Position numbers and translations under genes: made by a program. Positions 36,701 to 47,500 of a DNA stretch of 64,000 nt are shown piece after piece (the first letter of the stretch is position 1; each line of letters begins with the position of its first letter). The DNA lies in NCBI GenBank assembly GCA_035041965.1, contig JAPYMA010000648.1:124001-188000 (forward strand), written 5' to 3'. This stretch comes from Anisakis pegreffii (lineage: Eukaryota > Nematoda > Chromadorea > Rhabditida > Anisakidae). The notes under the pieces were generated by a model that did not search any database, was not told the origin of the DNA, and saw only the letters and a program-made list of their open reading frames with translations.

Positions 36701-39387
36701 TGTTAAGACTTAATGATGAGATAATCAAATTCCTTGCTCTTGACTCACTCACACATCCTTCTCAAAGCCAATTAAAATATCACCTTCACTGATCATGCAA
36801 TGCAATTCAGAAATCCTACACTGGTGACGAGGTTCGGCCAGCATACTAGTGCATTCAACTGAAAACTTAGTAAAAATGATTGATCTCCCGTAAATGTACC
36901 TTGAAGACCTCTGAAGTCAGAAGACGAAACATTGGAGAGATAATTCTGAATCACCTGGTTTAGTTAAGTTATCAAATCTTTCCATCCTTCCGATAAATAA
37001 ATCACTCTAACTCTGAAGGTGAGCAACACTCCTCAAGAACACATAAAATTTTCTGACAGCAGAGAACCTCGAAGAAATCATTATGTTGCTGGCAAGAATG
37101 AGAGCCGTTGTAGCTTGAATATGAAGCTCATAATATTCCTGCAGTAGCGTGGTTGCTTTCAAATCTATTTTCGGAGTCTACAGAACTTTAATACGGGCGA
37201 TGAATAATAAGACTGTATTCTGAACTAATATACCTGTATGTGATGTCTGTATATTTCTGAGTGATTCAGCATTTTATAAACAAATCTCGAAGTTCTAAAG
37301 GTAATAGCTCTGCAATACAGTATATTCATAATTGAAGCTTTGTGAGACTGGAATTATGGACGAATTATACATTTCTGAGTATGTTCAAAGATTATCCTGT
37401 TAAGAGCGATATTGATTTTGTTCCAAAACTGATTATATCATACATACGAAAATTATGGGATGGAGAGACATGTGTGGAGGTAGTATCAATTATTGTCTGA
37501 TCTTCTTCCCCCACTAGAACTCATAATCAAAAGTGGTCTTGTGAAATCAGAGAGCAGATTCGAGTTCCATAAGATCATATAAACATGCTCTTTGGCAAAA
37601 AAGCTGCACACCAAAAACTTTGGCAAATGCTTGACACGTATCGTACCGACCTTCCGGTTCAGCAACTTGAAACTGTGTCTCTATGGTTTGCCGACTCAAC
37701 ATTCAGTCAACAAATGCAGATTAAAACAAATGACAAGATCAATCTGATCCACGAACATCAACTGATTCACTGAAATGTGGACATCGCACAAGGTTTGCAT
37801 ATCTTGACTTTGGGGAAAACAAGCAATCCCTCGTAGACGAAAAGTAATAAGTTTGCAGAAGTCCGAAAAAAAGATGGCATACTAAACCGCTAACGAAAGA
37901 AAATAACGCAATTCATGTCACTTTATGCCCTTAAAAAATTATTGTAGCGGAAGTTATCGATGCATGTTTCCAAAGTATGTAAAAAGCAGCAAGCCAGCGC
38001 ACTATCGGAGCAACCAGCTCGACTAGTAGCCTATTAGAGAACACAGCGCCAATGCTCAGCAGTATTGCATTTGAATTGAATTCAATGGCTCAACAACAAT
38101 GAATTTCACTGCATCCTTCCGGATCTCTTTCGCATTATCAATTAACCTCTTCATGCACGTTCATCAGATGATCAAGGAATATATTTTCGATCGGATTCTA
38201 TTCAGCATTAATGTTCCGGCACTAATGCTAACAACAACATTCATGTTAAAAGTTACACAGAGACAAGTCGATCACATCTGCTAGAAAACACATTTCCTTA
38301 CTTCCACACAGTTACCTCGCTGACGTCTTTAGTTATGCAAGAAAAAAACTTTCGTCACCTTTTATTTCAATTTTTTTCAAACGAAATCAATAGCGTTGTG
38401 TGAATAATTTTAAGCGAACAAACCCTTTTATGCTCCAGTTTACTCTGCTTTGATAGCTCGAAGAAAGGTTTCTTCTCTTTTTCAGTCATCACTTTCCATT
38501 TCTCACCCATCTGAAACAATCCTACTGAAAGGTTTGGAATTTTATGAAAGATCGAAAACTTATACAATAAAACATTACTGAAAAACAAAGGTGCTAACAA
38601 GAAATTGAAAAGACACTCTTCAATATACTAAAAAACTGATCGAATCAAAATCAACACTTACCATTCGACTAACTTCGTGCATTTTTAAACTCGGATCCGA
38701 TTCTAAGATCTTTTTACGCTCTTGTTTTGTCCAAATCATGTATGCATTCAGAGGGCGTTTGATAAAACGATTATCGTCTGAAAATTAACAGAGTTTTAAC
38801 TGTTCAACAGAAAATTAACAGTTTTAACTGTTAAATCAAATCAATAACATTTCTATTTTATCCGTACATTAAGAAGTCGAATGTAATAAATGAATAAAAG
38901 AATATTAACTCATAGTGAAAGGCGGTGACTGGTTTGTGAACTGACTAAAATGCATATGAGAGGCTATTGAGCGACTCGATGTAGACGTGCGAGCACCTTC
39001 GGCAACGGTCGAAAAATCAGTGATTCCATTATGGTACCTTCAATCAACGTTACTGTGAGCTTAATTTCAGCTAGTTTCGCACTTCAGAATTACTTTTTAA
39101 AAGAGTTACTGACTGATTTTTTATAGATGTGATAAGTTCAAGGCAAAGACCCGATTACCAATACGAGTTATGTCATTGTTCAAAATTTCATAGAACAAAA
39201 ACAAATCTACATGGCATGTATTATAGCGTTGGAGCATGTAAACTGAATACAATTATAAGATTCACCCATTAGAGATGCTGCTATTGATATGGGTGATGGG
39301 TGTTTGCGATGAAGATGGTGCAGGTGATGAGGAATAGTCGCTTATATCAACAGACGGCGTTGAGGCACGACTTTCATCGACTGACAT
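33769..39387 (-). CDS. SOX-family HMG-box transcription factor
   Basis: Nine minus-strand exons: 39387-39266, 39037-38910, 38777-38662, 38510-38424, 35506-35302, 35154-35107, 35010-34925, 34478-34268, 33905-33769. All junctions are phase-compatible, giving 379 aa. Residues 1-83 are rich in Ser, Thr and Pro. The HMG box (about 87-167) begins RFIKRPLNAYMIWTKQERKK, continues MGEKWKVMTEKEKKPFF, and ends with IYHPQRRK. These are the SOX signature RPMNAFMVW, GxxWK, EKxPF and YxPRRK positions, so sequence-specific minor-groove DNA binding in the nucleus is expected. The box is split by introns after SRM and after EHKR. The C-terminal 210 residues are rich in Gln, Asn, Ser and Thr, as in activation domains. 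It is divergent, and I cannot place it in SoxB, C, D or E. Intron 4 is 2.9 kb. Confidence 0.85.
35507..38423 (-). other. Large fourth intron of the SOX gene
   Basis: The intron is 2.9 kb, while most other introns of this gene are below 500 bp. It contains small inverted words (for example TTAGCAGA...TCTGCTAA near 36340-36360) and repeated CGCTAAAA/CCGCTA motifs between 36190 and 36330, suggesting old transposon debris. No complete element is visible. Confidence 0.4.
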
Positions 39388-39940
39388 GGTTGTTCGATGT
39401 GATGCTTCGAGTTGAGTTGCTCAAATTGAAATCCTGTATGAAAGCCACAGATACTTGATGAACACTACGCAGATGAATGAAGCGCTGAATTGTCATCACG
39501 ATAACCACTTTTCAGTTCACATCACTTTTGCTGTTCACTATCAGCAGCGATTTGAGTACGATCATTTTCAGTTTTTCAAGCGCGGTCAAACAAAGGCATG
39601 AACGAAGCACGTCGAATTCATTGAATAGTCTAACAATAAGCAAGTTCAAAGATACAAACAAGTGCATAGCAATCAATCACAAATGAAACCAATCGAAAGT
39701 TGACCATATCCAAAAAAATGTCCATTTCTGTAGTCATCCATTTGAAAAGACAATTGTGATCAATGAAATACAGTAACACTATATTCATTCAACAAGCGCT
39801 ATGTAATTGCTTCATTGAAATATGATTCTTCATACGAATATTGATGAATAAGTTTAGCTTAAAAAACGGAATCTTCATTAACAACTCCTCGAAAAAGCAA
39901 TATTATGTGAATGCCTGCGAGACTGAGGACGCGAATCAAA

Positions 39941-40011
39941 ATCACTTTATTCGCATTGATCATTCACCAGTGAGGGGCTCGCTGGTGAAAGATCAATGCG
40001 AAGAAATTGAT
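39941..40011 (+). ncRNA. 71-nt near-perfect hairpin, candidate microRNA precursor
   Basis: Positions 39941-39974 pair with 39978-40011 around a GGG loop. Of 34 opposed positions, 30 are Watson-Crick and one is a T-G pair (39971/39981). Only 39962/39990, 39949/40003 and 39945/40007 mismatch. Size and the few scattered mismatches fit an animal pre-miRNA. The T-G pair is tolerated as U-G in a plus-strand transcript but becomes A-C in a minus-strand one, favouring the plus strand. The terminal loop is short unless the top three pairs open. I do not recognise the arms as a known microRNA. It lies 554 bp upstream of the SOX start codon, on the opposite strand. Alternatives are a small fold-back repeat or an endo-siRNA source. 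Confidence 0.5.
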
Positions 40012-43000
40012 AAGCAAGCTGATATCAAGTGATACAAATCAAGGATGCAAACGCTCGTGAAAAGGCATCATTAGAGCAATTCCAATGCACATGACAGAAA
40101 TCAAGCATTGCAATTCTGTGAGACTTTACATGTGACCTACGATTTTAAAGTCACAGTTAAAAAAGCAAAACGTTGTTTAATTGCATGTGTTTAATCGTTT
40201 CTATGAAAGTTTCCATTAAAAAATTGAAATGAAAATGACCGAAGAAAATAGACGAAAAATGAAAGATATTTAGATGTAATACGGGAGTTGTTGTTCAAAG
40301 GATAGCACAAGGAGAAAACACACACACTTCCTTATTATTTGCAAAAAAACTTCAAGAAGGTTATTCAGACGAGTGACACACATCAAGAGTCGATCTTTGT
40401 AAATACACTGCAAAATTTTGCCATTACGTTGGGAATGCCGTCGTTGAAAAGAAAAACAATCTCATAGCAAAATTCATGACATATCACTAAAAACGTGCTG
40501 ACAGAGAAGGAATAAAAATGATCAAACATACAACTTGATGAGTGATTAATGATTATTGCGAACGATCAACGTCACTCTAAATCAACTTCACACTAACAAA
40601 ACTTCACAGCTGATCACTACTACAAACAAAACGTCTGCAATTGTCACCTTGACATCTAATCACTAAAACAAGATTGTTGACAACAAATCAACGAGACCAG
40701 AAAGGAAAACACTCGGAAAACTAAACACCGATACACTTTTGAAACGATTGCAAAGTAAAATGCTAATGGAAAGCTAATGGTTCGGGAATTGCAAGATGCC
40801 AATCTATTCGTGTAACTGCATAAAACTTACGATGAATCATTTCCAGTTATTACTCTACTTGATTATTATAGAATATGATCGCCTTTTTCACACGATTATT
40901 CTGCTGTCACTGCATAAAGCGTATTAGCACGAAACAACGTAATAAACATTCAGTCGCTCATAAGTGAGCATGACATATAAAAAAAAAACAAAAAAAAGTC
41001 AAACACTTATGCGAAGAACAGAAAGAACAGTTGAAAACAATCGTTTATCACATGAATTTTAGTTCTTACTGATCTGACATTTGCTATCATTATCGATTCA
41101 GTACTAAGAAAAAGAACTCATATCCGAACGACAGATTTTGAGATTAACAATTCCGTAGAGATATGTACACGAATGAGGTGCGGAGTTTTTGCTGAAGTGG
41201 TGATTAAACAAACTTGGTTTGTATGAGCACTTCTGGGAATTTATTAAAATTTCAAATCATGAATTCAAAAATGTGATGTTTGGCTCATGCATTTGTCATT
41301 TGCCAAATGAATGAATCGAAATAATTGAATTTTGAACATATTTCCACAGAAAACATTTGTTTCCAACACCATAAAAACTTCAAATTCACAAGTCCTTTAT
41401 GAAAATTACATTTGGGAAATATTCTCGCAATCTTTCAACGCCGCTTATCAGTTAATGAAGACACTTTCGTTGGACAATTATAAAAGTACATAAATGCTGC
41501 AAATAAAGAGATACAAAACAGATGAATTAATTAACTCTGAACTGGAATTCATAAAATTGGATCAAATTCATTGAGGCTCTAGACAGTGAAGAAAAGGATT
41601 ATATTCAAATCAAAAACGCAAATAATCGGAACAAAATATACCTAGAAGTCAGTCATCAGGCAAATACGTTCTAAAAGAAGATATCTCCGTTGCGGAATGA
41701 ATCTAACTCGAAGCTGTCGCTTTGTAAACAATTCATTGAAATTATTCATTCGACACGCCGAACTATGGATACATTTATCTAGAATAATGTGCATTAGTTA
41801 ATGCGTTTACAAAAAAAGTAACTGTTCGAAAGTGTTTTGCTGGTCACTTTAAGATATGAATGCTTTGCTTGAGCATTCAAAATTGGTTTCATAACGAAAT
41901 GATGAGTTATTGTGTTAAATGAGCAATTAACTGAAGAAATTTTCGTGGATAAAGATCGACCGATGCATACCATGCAAAGTACACATTTGTCTAAGAATAG
42001 AGCCTAAAATCAGATTGAGTTTAATCGCTCATGTAAGATATGGTGTAGTTATAATCGGAGGGTAATTTGAATGACGGTTGAAGATAACCGACGATACTTT
42101 AGCACTCAAGTTCGCCAGTAACAGGAAATGATTTTTGAAAATTGCTGGTCACTAAACGGGTTATCGCGTTTTTCTTGTTCCTTTTTTTTGCACCCTTGCT
42201 GGTTACAAAATGAATAATCATTTCGACTAGCTTAGCAATTAGTAATTATACTCAACATGGTGCAATTCCAGAAATGTCATCAGTTTATCCAAATTTCTGC
42301 GGGCAACATCAAAGCGATATGCGGATAAAATAAGAAGATTGTGATTGGAGAGGGGAATAATGAAATCCAGCTGTTAGCACTGAGCACTGGAAATGGAAAA
42401 ACTATCACAGACTTTAAGGATGCCATGATCAAGATAAAAGATGCATGTTGTGTACGCTGAAATCTCATTTCCGTGGCTCTCTGATTTCGAGTATTTTCAC
42501 AGAAAATAAACATTAACAAATCTGTTTCGTATATGAATAATTTATCGAATTGCACAATTGCACAATCCATCGGTGGTATCTACAGAGCCCTATGCGATGG
42601 AATAATTCCCTAACCGAACATTATTGGAATGATCTGGATGTTATAACATTGGATGGCTGGCGCAATAATTTGTTCAATGATAGATGCTTGAACACAATAA
42701 TGACAATGAAAATATTAATGAGCTGAAGTGAACGAGCGATGAGCAGATAATGTGATTGAGTATGTATCTCTTGCGATGTTTGTTTATTTGCAACAAAGTT
42801 GAGAAGTGCGGTAAACTTAAGACGATTGGAAGTGCAACGATTAGGGCACTGCAAATATTAATAAACAAACGAACGCGATCAAAGCAAAGTTGCAGGCTGC
42901 ACTGGGAACAAGCACGACGCGAGCTTATTCGGGATGCTGCTTCGTGCATTTGTATGGTGACGATACCCGCTGGCTGACCTGTGCATGAAGAACTTGCATC

Positions 43001-44929
43001 ACTGGTGTGATCACTTAGTTCAGTGAACAAGTTACTGGTGGTGATGGTGCACTTGTGCTCATAAATATGAAATGCTCATCATAAGGAAGTAGTGGAATGA
43101 GCGAAAAAGCGGTATTAATGACGCAATGAAGTATTATGAGTAGTGACAATAATAGCATGATGACAACGGTAACAATGACACTGGGATGTAATCGAACAGA
43201 ACAAATGCAAAATATAAATGATATCGCTGTGTGCTGATGCAGACAGATCACTGAACGAATGTGATATGATGATAACTGAAATTGCTATCTAAATTCTAAT
43301 GTAGTAGTTACTAAACTGATCAGCTCTCGACGAATCAAAGAACCCATTGAAAATCCTCTGAAACAATGCTCATCTGAACAAAACTGCTGCATTCTCATTC
43401 AGTTTTTCGTTATTTTATCGCATTGCAATTCTCTCACAATTGGTGTTTCTTCAAATAAGGAAGATTTATAATATTTACAAATGTATCACTTTGTATACAT
43501 ATACATATATTCATTTATTGAATGTAACATAATATACACTGCACATATACTATATACAATGCATAATATATGGAATACAATGAACGCGAAGAATGCTTTA
43601 ACCACAAACGTTATTATTTAGGTGGAGTTGAACTGCTCGGTTAGAAGAGATTTTTCGTTCAGTTCTTCATTTATTCGTCGTTCATTTCATTCGGTTGCTC
43701 ATTCGTTAACAACGTCAAAATATAATCGTACGACAAAAATATACGTTATGCAGTATATAAACTGCAACAAGCCTATAGAAGAGCATCACACACACACACA
43801 CACACGATGTATATACTCGCAGCGGCCATACAGTGCCATCCGAGTGAGTAATGCCTAGCACGTAATTCTTGACCGCTTTGCTATCTATCAATTTTACGTA
43901 TATACATACAACACACGCCATCCTCTCTACACGCAGCCGTTGCGCTCTGCGCTCAGCGCATTGGCTACGATTAACGAATCTCTCAAAGTTCGTCACAGTA
44001 CGTATGAGAGTGGAGAGCGGTTGTGTGGCACATGTAGCAGAATAATATTTGAATTTTGTAACTTTATAAAATAAATTCAACGGAATTTCAGGAATATATT
44101 CAAAATCAGTGAAGAGAATAGATGAAAGAGGATTTTTTCGAATTTTACATGTAGACACTCAAATAACTGCAAAGCAATTAGCGGAGTAATACTTGAAGAG
44201 TGGAAAAATTGATCATCTTTATCAAATCGCAGTCTGTATTGTTTGATTAAAAAATTTGATAAAATAGGTTTATATGGTTTGGTGTTGTTTCAGTTAACTA
44301 TAAAAACAACTCAAATCTGCCTCCCTCTTCCGGCATTATAGTTTCACATAATCACATATGATTTGTTCACATGTAACACTTTACATAGTCACGTAATCTT
44401 TGATAAAATTTTTCAGAACTGCATTCATTTTCCAACCGTTTATATATCTCAACGTACAGGTCAGTTCAAATTCAGCCTAAGGTGAGTAGCAAACAAATAA
44501 CAGCATCACTTAATTATTCCACTAGAGTGGTGCTTCAGTGGTGCCGATGCTATTGTGCAGTACATGCAGCATAATAATGTTTGTTTGAATCGTACACTGT
44601 GACGGCTCATTACGATTTGTTCAACCGTTGTCATTATGCATTTCTTACTGTGTCAAGCATTGCTAACCGTTCTACTGTACTCTGATGACTTCAACTGGAT
44701 AAATTTTTTGATGCCATGACAGTTAGGGTTCAATGCAACAACATTGTCCACGTTCACCTTCTATGCCTTCTATTATGGGTTCAGTCGATTTGTGATGTTG
44801 TAAATAATCCGATTCGGGTTTTTAGGGTCACTGCGCCGCAAGATGTGAGCAAGATCATTCTTTTTCGACATACACGGACTGACGAACGATCAACTTTTCT
44901 TGATAGACCGATGATACGATGAATTTCAT
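40012..44929. other. Intergenic stretch with promoter-like patches
   Basis: No coding exon is supported. The long minus-strand frames at 42280-43251 show no motif. A TATA-rich stretch lies at about 43490-43590, a (CA)n repeat at 43787-43805, and a local GC-rich patch with an inverted CCAAT box (ATTGG, 43970-43974) at about 43935-44030. This patch could be a promoter directed towards the SOX gene. Confidence 0.4.
43787..43805. repeat. (CA)n microsatellite
   Basis: Nine and a half uninterrupted CA dinucleotides. Confidence 0.9.
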
Positions 44930-45450
44930 AGCATAATTGCGTATTTGGGTGCTGTTACGAACATTTTTTGTGAAGAATGTTTCGTAGAAATTTGCGTTCC
45001 GCAATATTCTGTTGTTTTTCCTTAATTCTATGTTGCTGCGTCGTAGCTTAAGACCGGAACTATGTTGTTTCTTATATCCTCAGTTTTAAACGACGGCGTA
45101 TTTCTATTGAACATAAACATCTGTTCTGTAAACTAAGTGCTCTATTGGCTTTTGCAAATCCTATCTGCAATATGCTATCTGCAATATACTTCGAGCGATT
45201 GACGGTTGACGATACTACCGATCGTAAACACCAAAATTGTTCAATATATTCGATGTCACAATTTGACATTTTAATCGGGATGTTCGGTGTGGTGAGGGTA
45301 ACGTTTTGTTTGAATGGATTAAGAGAAAGACCGCAATTGCTCCACATTTGACTACAATTTTTAAAGCCCATGGAACTACGTCGTTGGTGTATTCGAGATC
45401 AGTTATTGTGCGGTTGATATACATACCAACGTAAGAGCTTAAAATTGATG
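44930..45450 (-). mobile_element. Relic of a non-LTR retrotransposon (LINE) reverse transcriptase
   Basis: Read on the minus strand in shifting frames. A segment ITDLEYTNDVV corresponds to the catalytic YADD motif (here YTND). It is followed by CGLSLNPFKQNV (the family's GLxxNxxKT block), DIEYIEQFWCLRSVVS (family IExVxxFxYLGS), and IRNNIVPVLSYDAAT (family IYNxxVxPVLLYGxETW). These are in the order expected for the palm-to-thumb end of a LINE reverse transcriptase. At least two frameshifts, a stop and the mutated catalytic motif show that it is dead. No endonuclease domain or poly(A) tail is visible. Confidence 0.7.
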
Positions 45451-47500
45451 AGTGGCTGTAAGTTTGGCAGTTTTTCTTCCAAATGAGGAAAGCGATTAAT
45501 CCGTTAATGCGTGAAATTTTATCCGATGTTGAGGCAAGAAAATTTTATACGTGGGAATGGTTTTGACTGGAATAATGTCATAATTAATCAAAACGTTTAC
45601 ATTTTTCGAAGTGTGAACTTCATAAGTTGGACACTTTTGTGAATGCTGTGCACTGAGATAAACATCTTGAGCGAATTTCTCGACTTTGAGCTGTTATCGA
45701 AAACAAACAAATTAATAATGTTATAACAACAACAAAATATGATTTGTGCACATAAAATGGATTTCATCTGGTCCTGTGGAAGATCTACAAATAATCTTAC
45801 GTATTGTCTCACTACATCACGAGAATAAATAACTTTTCAAAGTAATTCCTTCCGCTCTTATTCGTCTTCTTGAATAAGGATTCTAAATGTGACAATAACA
45901 TCGAACTCCGTAATCCATTGACAGTGCATTGAATTTATCATAACTTTCATGTACGTTGCTTCACCCTCCAAATAGCGATATATATATGAAGTGATGTTGA
46001 ATCATTCCTGAGTTTGGTTACTGTTGAAAGGACATGTGACGTTGGAGGGCGGAGAATGAATTGGGCGGTGGAGCGTGCAGGGTAACAACGTGCAGGTTGG
46101 CAGCCGATGAAAAAAGAGGAATTCGAGGGCGATTGTCAAAAGGGGTGTGGTGTGTATTCACGGTTATACGGTATGAATGCAGTGCATTTCTATGCCGTAT
46201 GCACTCATAGCAATATGAGATGTCGTCATTCCGTAGCATTTGCTGATGTTTGACGTCTCACAGAAACTCTGTTTAAAAAATTCAGCTCACCTCAAAAAAT
46301 TGTTAATTATTGCAAAGGGATTGTGGAGTATGCTAAAATGAGATGAGCCTATGCCTTGATAAGGGCTTTTTTCGATAAGATCCACAATGCGATAGCGAAT
46401 TTGAAGGAATAACGGATCAGCAATGGGGATTAATGTACTGATTTTAGCTGATTAATTTATAGGTGAAAATTATCGTGAATTTTTTGATCAGCGGCGTTAG
46501 TAACGGACCAACTTCAATCGAAAGAAAATAATTTCGATGGATTAGCCTTCAACGAAGTCAGATTTCTTAACATGCCTAATACTGGAATAAATAAATAAAT
46601 AGATATAAGAATGTACATATTCACACTTTATTTGATGAGTAATTACATCCTCTTTGTTCTCATCAATGTCATATTTTTTACTTATCAGGATCCTTCTTTC
46701 AACACAGCTAACGATATGAGTGCAAAAAACAGTCTTTTTGAGATTATTTTCTCACCCGATGATTAAACGATTATAAAAGTTTACAAAAAAATTAGCGATT
46801 GCAAAAAAATTGTGAGCCTTATTTTCGTTCCGACTCAATAATGTCCAGAAAGAAGTAATCAAATGCGAAATTAAACCATCGGCAAAATTGCCTTCTAATA
46901 CGATCTCAAATTTTCATATCAGTTTCGCTATTTTCAATGATGCAAATGATTCCAAAGATGCCTGATGATTGCTTGAGGTGACATCGAAATATTAAAATTT
47001 TTATCACAAATTATCAACGCGGTATGAAGTAACAATTGCCGAAATGATGTCAACACTTCAGTAACTAAGTTTGTAGCAATTATTTAATTCAAATACGAGA
47101 TTAATGAGTCATCATCGGACATTGTATTGCTCATCGAAGGAGCCATATTCTTGAGAACGGTTGGTAATATCTGAAAATTGGCGATTAACAGTGTTAAATT
47201 TATTGGTAAAGCCGACATAGGATTATCGTGTTGATAATAGAATTAGTTTTCGGATGAAGATGTTCAAAGGATAACTTCTGTATGGATCAATTAGGAAACT
47301 GACTGACTGTATATCAGAGAAGCACAACTCAGTTGTTAAGATTAAATTTCCTTCAGTGCAGAAATTACTAGGGACGTAGTTGTGTGGATAATTGATTACT
47401 TTGATGAATTGTCATTACTAATTCTTAGTGATTCTTCGACATGAACACCACCGTATTGAATCTTTGTCCACTTACTGCAATAACGACAACATTATGTTCA
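45451..47500. other. Intergenic stretch downstream of the carboxylesterase
   Basis: No gene seen. Two GGGCGG words (46047-46052 and 46063-46068), a GGGGTGTGG word just downstream, and an imperfect hairpin (about 46167-46199) form an unusually GC-rich patch in otherwise AT-rich DNA. Confidence 0.4.

Noticed and set aside
37047..37118. hAT transposase C-terminal tail (LTAENLEEIIMLLARMRAV) in the SOX intron
   Set aside because: Only about 23 residues resemble the family's dimerisation tail, with a stop just upstream and no other hAT motif nearby.
42280..43251. Series of minus-strand frames up to 118 codons
   Set aside because: No motif, no phase-compatible splicing between them and composition like the surrounding intergenic DNA.
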